In this document: positions 27,397-35,567 of the stretch, one piece after another
Numbering within the stretch: position 1 is the first letter of the stretch
How the letters are laid out: every line of letters starts with the position of its first letter
Assembly (NCBI GenBank): GCA_965248775.1
Contig: OZ252150.1
Coordinates: 2,046,001 to 2,110,000 of the forward strand
Length of the DNA: 64,000 bases
Origin: JBHHUI01 sp965248775
GTDB taxonomy: Bacteria; Chloroflexota; Anaerolineae; Anaerolineales; JBHHUI01
Direction of reading: 5' to 3'
Position numbers and translations under genes: made by a program
The notes under the pieces: generated by a model
Told to the model about the DNA's origin: nothing
Databases searched by the model: none
The model's input: the letters and a program-made list of their open reading frames with translations, nothing else

Positions 27397-29529
27397 TCAT
27401 GGGGTAATCTTGACAGTGCCCAACACAGCGCGATCATCGGGGGCATCATTCGGAAGCCGAACACCTTGCGTATCGTACATACCAACCAAAAATGTGTAAA
27501 CTCCGGTGGGTATATCGCTGGGCAGTTGAAGCTGGGCAGTATCCGGCAGAACATCTCCCGCCTGCCAAACGCTTGCAGGAAACCCGGCCGGAATACCATC
27601 CGCTTGCGCCAGCAATACCCCCTCGCGCTCAAGATGTAAAAAGCGTGTCAAGTTCGCTTCGGGCGCTACTCGAACATACCATTGTAAATTTACTAGGATG
27701 AGTTCACCGGCGCGGACAGTCTCGGGCCAATCGGCTGCAGTAAGCCCGACGGTTTCTCCGAGTACAAGCAGGCTTTCCGCGGGCTGGGATTGCGGCTCCA
27801 CCACCCGTACAGTGGTCAACGAGGCCAGTGGATCTCGTGCTGCACCGTCACATGTTGCGGGCACATCCTCGCCATAACGATCCACAAACACTGCTACCCG
27901 AGCCAGCGTGGGCGTTTTGACATCTTCATTCACCCGCATTCGCACCCGGTCAGCGTAGATCACATTCTGTTGCCACAGCTTGGTTGGCCAGTTACCCTGA
28001 CCATGATAGGTATTGTCGTCCGCGATTGGGGTCAACTCGCCATCTAGCACGCGAATAAAGAGCAGGAAATCATAGGTAATGGCCTGGCGCATGCGCCAAT
28101 AGAAGATCACATCCAAAACATCCCCAGGACGTACTTCATCAGTTGCTTTCACACCGAGCAGTTCGAGATGCTCGAACTCAACGCATAATGACTCAACATG
28201 ACTGGGCAGTGCTGTCAGGGCCTGCGGGGTTGCGTAAGCGGGCCGAATAAGCAGTGGCGGCGCCAGCAAGGCTAATACAAGTAGGCCCACAGGCAGGGTA
28301 TAAAGCGCATACCCGGCCCGCCAGCGTATCCGCAGGTTGTCGCTGCCAACTGCAACTAATATAGCTAATGCCCCCAAAGCCGGGAAATAATGCCGCCCAT
28401 GCCAGGAAGGCGCGCGCGTGACGAATCCACTCGCCGAGATGCCCAAAGTGATGACCCAGCCAGCGCATAGAAGTAGTAATGGGCGCGTTTCAGCTTGCGT
28501 CTCTTTGAGCACCAGACCAACTAACGCGATGACGGTGAGCACGGTGAGTACCATGTAGACCCAGCCGGCGGCCGCAATACTCGTTGGGCCAAACACTGCC
28601 CAGAATGAAGACACTGTGAATCGTAGCATGGCATAGACATTGGACAGTACGCTGTAATCGACGTTGCCGCCGGGCAAGAGCGCCAAGTTGCCAGAAATAC
28701 CGGTTGGTTCGCCGTAGTAGCTGACGTTCAACGCCAGCCACCAGCCACTGACCAGCAAGGCCATGAATAGAATAAGTGACCCTTCAGTGAACATCAATCG
28801 CCACTCACCGCGCCTGCGTAGTAAGACCGCAATGGCTGCAAGTAGAAGTAAACCCGCCCCACCAATCTTCGTGAGCAACGCCAATCCGATGAATAATCCG
28901 ACCAGGAGTGCAACGCGCCAGCCGGGACGCTCCCAATAGCGCATGAGCATGAGCAGCCCAACGCTGGACATGGTAGCGATGGGCACTTCGTTGTTTACCA
29001 ACCCACCTAAGAATAGAAACTGTGGCAGTGCAGCCACAAACAACCCAGCAAACAGCGCAACGCGCAACGAATAACGTGACGCGAGCAATACCGTCGCTGC
29101 GACGGCAACTGCTCCGAATATCGCGGAAATAAAACGCGCAATGTGAATCGCACGCACGATGCTGTTTTGATACGGCCAGGCTTCCAGCGGCGTATGAACA
29201 TAGCCATTGCGGTTACCGATGCCATCCAGGTCGAGCGCGGCTGCTTGGGGGTTATTCAGAGGTAATGCTGATGTATCGGAGAGATCGAGCGACTGCACGA
29301 AGGAAGCAGCAACGAGATAGTAGAGCGGTGCATGCGTCGCCTGAGACGAATACTCGCCATACTCCTCAACCACATTGGGGATACGCCAGTTATCGGCAAT
29401 AAAGAATACAAATGCGATATGTTCACGTTCGTCAGGGCCTTCAAAGATAGGGACGATAATCCCATAGATCGTAGCGCCAACCAGATACAGGCCAGCAAGT
29501 AGACTAGCGAGTTTTGCTTGCGTACTCAT
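27397..29529 (-). CDS. Polytopic membrane glycosyltransferase, GT39/ArnT-like
   Basis: 710 residues. The N-terminal loop EGPDEREHIAF carries the D-E-x-x-H-type acidic motif expected after TM1 of GT-C lipid-linked sugar transferases (dolichyl-phosphate-mannose transferase/ArnT group). About 11-12 transmembrane segments extend to residue 430. The C-terminal 280 residues form an extracytoplasmic beta-rich domain with two similar halves (LLLFIRVLDGE... and LTRFLHLEREG...). It likely transfers a sugar to a surface acceptor outside the membrane. Operon with the propeller protein downstream. Acceptor and donor unknown. Confidence 0.75.
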   Translation of the reverse strand: MSTQAKLASLLAGLYLVGATIYGIIVPIFEGPDEREHIAFVFFIADNWRIPNVVEEYGEYSSQATHAPLYYLVAASFVQSLDLSDTSALPLNNPQAAALDLDGIGNRNGYVHTPLEAWPYQNSIVRAIHIARFISAIFGAVAVAATVLLASRYSLRVALFAGLFVAALPQFLFLGGLVNNEVPIATMSSVGLLMLMRYWERPGWRVALLVGLFIGLALLTKIGGAGLLLLAAIAVLLRRRGEWRLMFTEGSLILFMALLVSGWWLALNVSYYGEPTGISGNLALLPGGNVDYSVLSNVYAMLRFTVSSFWAVFGPTSIAAAGWVYMVLTVLTVIALVGLVLKETQAETRPLLLLCAGWVITLGISASGFVTRAPSWHGRHYFPALGALAILVAVGSDNLRIRWRAGYALYTLPVGLLVLALLAPPLLIRPAYATPQALTALPSHVESLCVEFEHLELLGVKATDEVRPGDVLDVIFYWRMRQAITYDFLLFIRVLDGELTPIADDNTYHGQGNWPTKLWQQNVIYADRVRMRVNEDVKTPTLARVAVFVDRYGEDVPATCDGAARDPLASLTTVRVVEPQSQPAESLLVLGETVGLTAADWPETVRAGELILVNLQWYVRVAPEANLTRFLHLEREGVLLAQADGIPAGFPASVWQAGDVLPDTAQLQLPSDIPTGVYTFLVGMYDTQGVRLPNDAPDDRAVLGTVKITP

Positions 29530-29905
29530 AACAATTCAGGCGATTCTACCCGACCATTGATTTTTAATTATGAGCTAATAATACCTTGCCAACCTGTCAC
29601 GTACGTCTCCATCGCTTCTCTTCACCAGGTTGCGAATCTGTTAGTCAACGTCAGCCAGAATATTAGCGAGTGAACACAATAATCAATTGGCGGTCGATCA
29701 ACTGCTGCCCGCGGAGCAGATTCTGGATATATTGCGCGACGCGGGTGTTCAGTTCACGGTGGGAACGGTGACCACATTGCCATTTGAGTAAGGTAGAGCA
29801 GGTAGTTTTTGGGCAGTTCGGGCAAACGAATTGCGAGGAACAACTTGATACTGGCGACGATGTTAAGCGGGCAGCTCCTTACCGATTAGGTCCAACCCAC
29901 AACTG
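29530..29905. other. Intergenic region with a possible gene remnant
   Basis: 376 bases without a convincing gene. A + strand reading of about 48 codons ending at 29790 (EHNNQLAVDQLLPAEQILDI, then LRDAGVQFTVGTVTTLPFE and stop) has protein-like composition but no start codon; it may be the tail of a deleted gene. No terminator or operator recognised. Confidence 0.3.
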
Positions 29906-30523
29906 TCAGTCCAACCGGAGCGGTACAGAAAGGAGCACTTCTTGCTCCTCTAGAAAATTGACAGTCACACAGGCATGCACGCGGCCCTGTTTGTTGTCGT
30001 AAGTGTCGGCCTCATCGACCGGCAAGGGTGCCTGATGCCACACACCGGGGTGCACTTCGAGCCCGAGCGAACCATCCGAGTAGAACGCCACACAGTCTTC
30101 GGGTGTCACAGCATCGCCGGGCGGTGCCACCAGATAGACAGTCGGACGCTGGTTCCGGGAGATGAAGGCCTGGCCGCCGTCGGGATGGTAATTGATCAAA
30201 TCAGTCAGGACAAACGGACGTGCGCCCGTCCCTGCTGCCTCTTCGCGCGCTTGTTCCGGGTCGGTTGTCCACCCCAAGACGTAGTCGCGCCCGACTGCAT
30301 GATTGCGAGACTTCAGCACCTCGCCGCGCCAATAGCAATCAAAAGCTCCCTCGACGACTCCACCGCCAACGCCGGTCCCCGCATCGAGCGACCGCGCTCC
30401 CGCCACCGGCCATTGCACAATTTCGATCTCATGCTCAGCGAAGTTCGTGAAAACGTGACCGAGTCCGGCTGCGTTTGTGGGTGTGAGCGATTTGATGGGA
30501 ACTTCTACAACTTGATACCGCAA
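29906..30523 (-). CDS. Ureidoglycolate lyase family (AllA-like) protein
   Basis: 205 residues of the cupin-like ureidoglycolate lyase fold. Diagnostic blocks are INYHPDGGQAFISRN, TVYLVAPPGDAVTPEDCVAF and LEVHPGVWHQAPLP. Family members release urea and glyoxylate from ureidoglycolate in purine breakdown, but many homologues sit in unrelated dehydrogenase clusters with unknown substrates. The start is TTG at 30523, supported by GAGGAG seven bases upstream. It is the last gene of a leftward cluster with a Rieske protein, an amidohydrolase and an IclR regulator. Confidence 0.75.
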   Translation of the reverse strand: MRYQVVEVPIKSLTPTNAAGLGHVFTNFAEHEIEIVQWPVAGARSLDAGTGVGGGVVEGAFDCYWRGEVLKSRNHAVGRDYVLGWTTDPEQAREEAAGTGARPFVLTDLINYHPDGGQAFISRNQRPTVYLVAPPGDAVTPEDCVAFYSDGSLGLEVHPGVWHQAPLPVDEADTYDNKQGRVHACVTVNFLEEQEVLLSVPLRLD

Positions 30524-30579
30524 AGATTATCTCCTCGTCCAACTCGCGGCAGCGCCGCGGGCGAGCAATTCCGGGTCGC

Positions 30580-30945
30580 TTAAATGTGAACTATGATGTC
30601 GCCGTTCTCGACGGTGACTGGAAAGGTTTTCGCGCGCATTTTTGGATCGACCAGCGCTTGACCGGTTTTGATATCGAACTCCCAGCCATGCCAACCACAT
30701 CGCACGAGTTCACCTTCGCGCCCGTCAATGAATTCATACCCATCGGTCGGTAGCGCCGTCCCACAAATTGGTCCTTCGCACAGCGTCCCGCCAGTGTGCG
30801 GGCAGCGATTGTGCATTGCAAAAAACTCATCGTCAATGTTGAAGACTCCTACACTGCGTCCGCCAAGATCGAAAATGAGCCGCTCTCCGGTTTGCAAATC
30901 TTCAGTTTTACACGCGATAAAGGTTTTTTTCTTACGCGGAGCCAT
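30580..30945 (-). CDS. Rieske [2Fe-2S] ferredoxin
   Basis: 121 residues with the two Rieske ligand boxes: CPHTGG (C-x-H) and CGWHGWEF (C-x-x-H), followed by the usual beta-strand finish KTFPVTVENGDIIVHI. Likely a soluble electron carrier for an oxygenase or monooxygenase, or an oxygenase-associated component; no oxygenase alpha subunit is adjacent. The ATG at 30945 has GGGAG eight bases upstream and overlaps the amidohydrolase end by 14 bases; the upstream GTG at 30954 is too near that site. Confidence 0.9.
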   Translation of the reverse strand: MAPRKKKTFIACKTEDLQTGERLIFDLGGRSVGVFNIDDEFFAMHNRCPHTGGTLCEGPICGTALPTDGYEFIDGREGELVRCGWHGWEFDIKTGQALVDPKMRAKTFPVTVENGDIIVHI

Positions 30946-32059
30946 TGCTTGCACTCCCAGAAATTAATTTTGGAAACGACGGCTTCTTACCATTGAGGGG
31001 AGGTAGTTTCCGATATACTTTGCGAGCATTCGCGTCGAATATGTTCTCCATCCATTCAGGTGGCAACGCGACTTTATTTGGATCGTCGAAATCCCAGTGC
31101 GGATAATCAGAAGAGAACATCAACGTATTTTTTCCATCGATACCTTCGAGCAGATCCCAGAGATGCTGCTTGTTTTCCGGTTGTTCTAGCGGCTGGGTTG
31201 TTAGGCGGATATGGTCGTGGGCATATTCGCTGGGCAGCCGCTTCAACCACGGCGTCTCCTTGCGCAATGCCTTGTAGTCGGCATCCAGTCGCCACAGCAC
31301 GCCAGGCAGCCACGCAACACCGCACTCGATGCCGACGAAGGTCAGGTTCGACCATTTCTCGAAGACACCATGCGCGATGAGGCTGGCAACGTGCGTCATC
31401 GCGGTCTCGCAGAGTAGGGCATGCGTCTCCCAGAAGAAGGTCGGCGGTCCATTGCTAATCGAGTTAGCGTTCACCCCACCCTGTCCGCCGAGGTGCGCAG
31501 CAATAACCAAGTCATATTCGGCAGCGGCTTCCCAGATCGGATGATAGAAAGGATCGCCATAAGGCCGCTGCGAACCGCTGGAAACCAACACCTGCACGAT
31601 GCGCGGGTGCTCGCCTAGACGGCGGATTTCAGCCGCTGCGCTGTGCGGATCCTGCGGTGCAACGACGATCGAACCCATGAAGCGCTCGTCGCGCGGGAGC
31701 CATTGTTCGATCATATAGTCATTATAAGCACTCGCAAGCGCCTGTGCGTAATAGGGATTGCCGAGCGTCGAGACTTCAATCGGTTCCTCGCCCAACAGAA
31801 TTGCATAGTCGTAGTTGAAGCGGTCGAGCAGCTTTTCGCGCATGAGTTCATAATCCGAGCCCGGATGGTCGGGCGAGATCGCGCCGATGTCCTTGCGCAT
31901 AAACCCCTCGGGATGAAACCAGGGACGCTGCCCCTTTGGAAAAGAGCCGTGTGGTCCCGGCAATTCTCCGCGCAACATGTACTCGCGGAAGGTCGGATTC
32001 ATATACGGCAGCAGATCGTCCGTCGTCGCCCAGTCGTTGTGAACATCGCAGTCAATCAT
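30932..32059 (-). CDS. Amidohydrolase-2 family metal-dependent hydrolase
   Basis: 375 residues of the COG2159 TIM-barrel amidohydrolase/decarboxylase group. The metal-binding DVH at residues 4-6 (DCDVHND), the central histidine in IAAHLGGQGG, the ECGVAWLP block and the C-terminal SSDYPHWDFDDP aspartate are all present. Related enzymes decarboxylate or hydrolyse aromatic or cyclic acids. Clustered and overlapping with the Rieske gene, under a neighbouring IclR regulator, which suggests catabolism of a ring or dicarboxylic compound. Substrate unknown. Confidence 0.85.
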   Translation of the reverse strand: MIDCDVHNDWATTDDLLPYMNPTFREYMLRGELPGPHGSFPKGQRPWFHPEGFMRKDIGAISPDHPGSDYELMREKLLDRFNYDYAILLGEEPIEVSTLGNPYYAQALASAYNDYMIEQWLPRDERFMGSIVVAPQDPHSAAAEIRRLGEHPRIVQVLVSSGSQRPYGDPFYHPIWEAAAEYDLVIAAHLGGQGGVNANSISNGPPTFFWETHALLCETAMTHVASLIAHGVFEKWSNLTFVGIECGVAWLPGVLWRLDADYKALRKETPWLKRLPSEYAHDHIRLTTQPLEQPENKQHLWDLLEGIDGKNTLMFSSDYPHWDFDDPNKVALPPEWMENIFDANARKVYRKLPPLNGKKPSFPKLISGSASNGSA

Positions 32060-32080
32060 GTCTAGTCTCCCTTTCGTGAG

Positions 32081-32854
32081 TTATTTATTTGGTAACTGCC
32101 TGTTAATTCGATGCGAGATTCGGTTAGCTGTCTCGACCACCAACCTGGCCGCCTCATCCGCAGAGCCGTTGGCAGCAAATCGAAACGCAGGCCCGCATAG
32201 CGTCACCGTCGCGATTGGCTGCTCGCCCTCGCCCCATACCGGAGCCGCGATCCCGTCCACCTCATCTTCAAACTCTCCATGCACCCAAGCGTATCCCTGC
32301 TCGCGAATGCCCGTGAGGCTGATGCGCAGTTCGTCGGGATCAACGACCGAAGCTGCTGTGAATAACTGTAAGGGTTGCGCGACGTAGTTTTCTAGCAATT
32401 CCGGCGGCCCATAGGCGAGGAACAGCTTGCCACCTGCAACAACATGGAGTGGGAAGCGGTAGCCAATCCAGTCTCTCATCTGCAAGTGGTACTTGCTATT
32501 AACCTGATCGACGAAGTGGATATGATCCCCGTCGAGCAGGCCAAGGTTTACCGTCTCTCCTGAGACCATAGCAAGCTCCTGCAAAAATGGCCTCATTATT
32601 GTCATCAGATGTTCGGAATACGGAACATTCGCGAGGAGTTCTGAGATCGCTGATCCGATGCTAAACACATCGGACTCATCCCGCCGAACCGCATCGACGC
32701 GGTCAAGTGTGATCAGTAACCGCGAGACTGTGCTCGTCGGAAGTCCCGTTTCGTTGGCAATATTGGTGACGCCGACGCCGTCTACGTTAGCGGCCACCGT
32801 TTTCAATATTTGAAAGGCGCGTTCGACTGAGCGGACGGTCGTCGATTCTTGCAA
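32081..32854 (-). CDS. IclR-family transcriptional regulator
   Basis: 257 residues: an N-terminal winged helix (RAFQILKTVAANVDGVGVTNIANETGLPTSTVSRLL, about 10-45) and a C-terminal effector-binding domain (LGLLDGDHIHFVDQV, VHGEFEDEVDGIAAPVW). IclR proteins commonly control adjacent catabolic operons in response to an aromatic or keto-acid effector. It lies 21 bases upstream of the amidohydrolase gene on the same strand, so it probably regulates that cluster. A 29-bp motif shared with another promoter lies 67-95 bases upstream of its start. Confidence 0.92.
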   Translation of the reverse strand: MQESTTVRSVERAFQILKTVAANVDGVGVTNIANETGLPTSTVSRLLITLDRVDAVRRDESDVFSIGSAISELLANVPYSEHLMTIMRPFLQELAMVSGETVNLGLLDGDHIHFVDQVNSKYHLQMRDWIGYRFPLHVVAGGKLFLAYGPPELLENYVAQPLQLFTAASVVDPDELRISLTGIREQGYAWVHGEFEDEVDGIAAPVWGEGEQPIATVTLCGPAFRFAANGSADEAARLVVETANRISHRINRQLPNK

Positions 32855-32920
32855 AATGGGACAATCCTGTAGGGTGGGATGAACTCTCCATCGTTTATAA
32901 CCTACTGCCGTGCGATAGCT

Positions 32921-32949
32921 GTATAAATCACGTGCAAATATCGTTTGAG
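32921..32949. promoter_or_regulatory. 29-bp upstream motif, copy B (iclR side)
   Basis: Begins GTATAAATCACGTGCAAAT and ends CGTTTGAG. It matches 34621-34649 at 23 of 29 positions without gaps and lies 67-95 bases upstream of the iclR start codon. Could be a promoter/operator pair; a binding protein is not known. Confidence 0.45.
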
Positions 32950-33054
32950 ATTAGGCGAGTTATTAAACGGCAGGCGCCGATATACTTCTCGGGCAAGTCA
33001 AGCGATACGGGGAGCCGAGTGGAAGCGGCCTTACTACAACCAGCCAACAAGACC

Positions 33055-33103
33055 ATCATAGCTAAGAACCGATGAGCTATTGACCTCGATTCTTGGCTAT
33101 GAT
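33055..33103 (-). other. Long hairpin downstream of the tRNA-like gene
   Basis: Two 18-base arms (33055-33072 and 33086-33103) pair around a 13-base loop. On the + strand there is one U.G wobble and one mismatch; on the minus strand that second site becomes G.U. It lies 15 bases beyond the 3' end of the minus-strand tRNA-like gene and could act as its 3' processing or termination structure, although no T-run follows. Confidence 0.5.
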
Positions 33104-33117
33104 ATTATCGAAGCGAA

Positions 33118-33199
33118 TGACTTGGGAGGGATTCGAACCCTCACGCCCGTAGGCAACGATTTCGCAGATCGTCCCGTCTGCCATTTCCGGCACCAGGCC
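33118..33199 (-). tRNA. Class II tRNA-like gene, Leu-like body, anticodon GCG
   Basis: Folds as a cloverleaf. The acceptor arm is GGCCTGG with CCAAGTC (six of seven pairs, one C-A mismatch) and discriminator A. The D-arm CCG/CGG has the AAATGGCAGA loop seen in tRNA-Leu. The perfect anticodon stem ACGAT/ATCGT has loop CTGCGAA. A 13-nt long variable arm with a GCC/GGC stem follows. The T-arm is GAGGG-TTCGAAT-CCCTC. CCA is not encoded. The loop gives anticodon GCG (33163-33165), which would read the Arg codon CGC, yet the body is class II (Leu/Ser type). It is either an unusual or a decayed tRNA. Confidence 0.62.
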
Positions 33200-33263
33200 T
33201 ATCAAAAGTGTGGGTCTCGGCTGGCATCTCAGATGTCTGAGCGAGGCCCGGGCTACAATTAGA

Positions 33264-33300
33264 CTCGGTCGCCACCAGCTAGTTAGGGCGCCGAGTTTTT
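33264..33300 (+). terminator. Rho-independent terminator-like hairpin
   Basis: CTCGG-T-CGCC pairs with GGCG-CCGAG around a 13-base loop, followed by five T on the + strand. No + strand gene upstream explains it, raising the chance of an unannotated short RNA between about 33105 and 33300. Confidence 0.5.
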
Positions 33301-33337
33301 GTATTGGCGGCATTCTAATCACCCCCCTTCAAGAATG

Positions 33338-34012
33338 TCAATCCTCAACATCTATACGTACATCCAACAACGATGCAATAGCATTCAACCATTTATCCCT
33401 TTCGGCTGAAGTCCACGAAGCATCATCAAACTCGGGAAGCTGTTCAAAAAGTGACTCTGTATATTCCATCCAGCTTCGCACACTAGAAGATTTTGAAGGT
33501 GTAGAAGAATTGAGCGGTCCCATGCGAGGACCACTTGAAACCGAGCGCGGCTTCGGTTTCTCGCTCTGCTGGACATTGACCAACTCTCCCTTCAGTAGAT
33601 TTGCTTCCTGAGAGAGATTCATAAAAAGCTTTACCATTCGTTTGCGCTGAGTCTCCGGCGAGTATCCACGGAAGGCATCATCAATTTCAATCTCACTGGC
33701 CGTATCGAGATTGACGATGGCAAAGATGTCCGCATACGCATTTCTTAGAATATCCCCGAGAACATTCGGGTATTCTTGAGATGTTGCTCGCGCCAATCCC
33801 TGCATCAGCTTCGTGTGCTTACCTTTCTCATCGATCAGTCCAAGAAAGCGAAAGGCCGCAACAGTCCGATGAGAGTTACCAGCCGGAATCCCGATCCGTT
33901 GAACTGCCTCTGCATCAAGCGGATCGGGAAGGGCCGCGTTCCTTAGTCGACTCACAACACCAAAAACGTTACTGGGGTACGCGTACGGGGCGGAATTTTT
34001 AGGATTTGCCAT
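33338..34012 (-). CDS. DUF5343-like protein
   Basis: 224 residues from the ATG at 34012, which has TTGGAG six bases upstream; an earlier in-frame start at 34054 lacks one. The N-terminal 150 residues (AYPSNVFGVVSRLRNAALPD, then GIPAGNSHRTVAAFRFLGLID) match the DUF5343 family, a helical domain often found in stand-alone genes near mobile or defence loci. The C-terminal third is polar and serine/proline-rich, with an acidic amphipathic end. Function unknown. Confidence 0.65.
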   Translation of the reverse strand: MANPKNSAPYAYPSNVFGVVSRLRNAALPDPLDAEAVQRIGIPAGNSHRTVAAFRFLGLIDEKGKHTKLMQGLARATSQEYPNVLGDILRNAYADIFAIVNLDTASEIEIDDAFRGYSPETQRKRMVKLFMNLSQEANLLKGELVNVQQSEKPKPRSVSSGPRMGPLNSSTPSKSSSVRSWMEYTESLFEQLPEFDDASWTSAERDKWLNAIASLLDVRIDVED

Positions 34013-34167
34013 TGTGTCTCCAATAGTGCTTTTATGCTGTGTACATTTTAACATACACTAATGTTTGTGTCTAATTTGTATTTTTGGCACAATTGAATTT
34101 AGCATAGCACTTGCCTTACACACTGCTATTGAAGAGAATATTGAGAAGAGTCACAATTGGAGGAACC

Positions 34168-34359
34168 ATGGAAGAGAGTCAAGAGCCACGTCTCAAGCGG
34201 ATTATCACTGGGTGGGCTGCTCATGCAGACGGATGGACCATACACGCCCCAACCAAGGATGACGCACTCAAACAATATGAGGAGCGAGCCAAGTTCTATA
34301 CTAAATTGCTGCTTCGCCCCCCCATTTATGAGCTAGGCGGAGACCGCAATGATGTGTGA
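34168..34359 (+). CDS. Small hypothetical protein (63 aa)
   Basis: The ATG at 34168 follows GGAGGAACC, a strong ribosome site; earlier in-frame codons lack one. The 63 residues (MEESQEPRLKRIITGWAAHA...) are soluble and charged, with a helical centre (DDALKQYEERAKFYTKLLL). The stop overlaps the next small gene (ATG at 34349), so the two are translationally coupled. Family not recognised. Confidence 0.6.
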   Translation: MEESQEPRLKRIITGWAAHADGWTIHAPTKDDALKQYEERAKFYTKLLLRPPIYELGGDRNDV

Positions 34360-34483
34360 CGATGACCTAAGCTCCCAGAAGGAACTTAAGGGGAAACCCG
34401 TCTCCCTCTCGCCGCTGGACTGGAAGGCAGCATTGGCCGGACTGTTGCGCGTCAAACCTCAGAACAAGTCTGAAGATTCCTAA
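34349..34483 (+). CDS. Very small coupled protein (44 aa)
   Basis: Reads MMCDDDLSSQKELKGKPVSL, then SPLDWKAALAGLLRVKPQNK and a short acidic tail. The C-terminal pattern SL-x-PL-x(4)AL-x-x-LL-x-VKP recurs in many tiny bacterial proteins of unknown role, often encoded just after another small gene. It overlaps the end of the 63-residue gene by 11 bases and is followed by a strong terminator, so the pair forms a complete mini-transcript. Confidence 0.6.
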   Translation: MMCDDDLSSQKELKGKPVSLSPLDWKAALAGLLRVKPQNKSEDS

Positions 34484-34509
34484 GACCAGCAATAAGGGCG
34501 AAGAATCAA

Positions 34510-34538
34510 AAGAGCCTAGCGACTACTAGGCTCTTTTT
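34510..34538 (+). terminator. Rho-independent terminator
   Basis: A perfect 10-bp stem AAGAGCCTAG / CTAGGCTCTT with a six-base loop, followed by T residues. It ends the small two-gene unit 34168-34483. Confidence 0.88.
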
Positions 34539-34620
34539 GTATGGCTCGTTGGGTTTGCGAAAGAGATAATTCCCTCCTACTGTTTCATATGTCTATACAT
34601 ACCATACCCCTGTTATAACC

Positions 34621-34649
34621 GTATAAAATTTGTACAAATTCCGTTTGAG
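34621..34649. promoter_or_regulatory. 29-bp upstream motif, copy A (response-regulator side)
   Basis: Begins GTATAAAATTTGTACAAAT and ends CGTTTGAG, matching copy B (32921-32949) at 23 of 29 positions. It lies about 147-175 bases upstream of the atypical response-regulator gene in a 312-base gap otherwise empty apart from the terminator at 34510. A related word, GTACAAAATTTATAC, is found at 35500, between that gene and the transporter. Confidence 0.45.
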
Positions 34650-34795
34650 CCGCGAAGAGCTAGCTCATCCTGAGGAGCAGAATCCTAAATGCCTCGGCTT
34701 GATCGCCTGACACCACATCGAAAATCGCGTTGTCAAGCGACATTTCTTCAATTAGAATCAGCCTGCGATCTCAACCCGCGAGGGGTTTCTTTCAC

Positions 34796-35476
34796 ATGAG
34801 AGCCTATCTGATTTCTGGTGATCCTGACGAGCGCGACTTGCTCACATCTGTCCTACGGCATAGCGGTTTGGATGTTGCGTCTAGCAGCAATCTACAGCGA
34901 GTAATGGAAAATTGGATGCAGGATTGGGCCGATATGATCGTACTCACGTCCGACGATCAAATCGGCATCCTCGATAATGTCCGTCTAGTGCGAAGCACCA
35001 CGCGCATGCCTCTGATCATGTTGACCAATCCAATTCCAGAGGTTGAATTCGTGAGTCTTTTGCAATCAGGAGCGGATCTCGTCCTGGAGCGCCCCGTTGC
35101 CTCTCGTGTACTCGCTGCCTATGCGCAAATGTTCATGCGCCGAGCGGAAGCTGTGCCCGCATTTGTACTGCCGACACTCGAAGCGGAAACTATCACTCTG
35201 GACCCGAGTACGCGCATAGTGAAGGTCTCCGGACAAGAATCACGCCATCTAACACAACTCGAGTTCTATTTGCTTTATGTACTGATGACGAACCGCGATC
35301 AGGTACTCCCAACGGATGTGATTGTCGAGCGTGTTTGGGGACATAGCGGCAAAGGAGACCGTGAACTTGTACGCGGTCTGGTAAGCCGACTACGCCGCAA
35401 AGTTGAATCTGACCCACAACACCCTCGCTTCGTGCACACGATTCCCGGCATAGGATATCGCTTCTCAGTAGAATAA
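34796..35476 (+). CDS. Atypical OmpR-type response regulator lacking the phosphoacceptor aspartate
   Basis: 226 residues: a receiver-like domain (1-118) and a C-terminal winged helix (about 130-226; LTQLEFYLLYVLMTNRDQVL, then GHSGKGDRELVRGLVSRLRRKVE and HTIPGIGYRFSVE). In the receiver, the strand ending ADMIVL is followed by T51 where the phosphorylated Asp should be, and the conserved Lys of the KP motif is Arg (LERPV). It is therefore predicted to work without phosphorylation. The start at ATG 34796 is preceded by GAGGGG. No histidine kinase is adjacent. It probably controls the EamA transporter gene that follows, itself, or both. Confidence 0.85.
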   Translation: MRAYLISGDPDERDLLTSVLRHSGLDVASSSNLQRVMENWMQDWADMIVLTSDDQIGILDNVRLVRSTTRMPLIMLTNPIPEVEFVSLLQSGADLVLERPVASRVLAAYAQMFMRRAEAVPAFVLPTLEAETITLDPSTRIVKVSGQESRHLTQLEFYLLYVLMTNRDQVLPTDVIVERVWGHSGKGDRELVRGLVSRLRRKVESDPQHPRFVHTIPGIGYRFSVE

Positions 35477-35567
35477 GCCTCTCCCCGCTACTTCGTACAA
35501 AATTTATACAGCATTTGCACTGGACTGCTGCAGGCAACCTATATAAAGAGTATAGGAAAAGCACTGC

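Noticed and set aside
33080..33262. Protein reading starting near 33080 (GGIRTLTP)
   Set aside because: This peptide pattern is the usual false ORF on the antisense strand of a tRNA gene, and the tRNA fold is found there.
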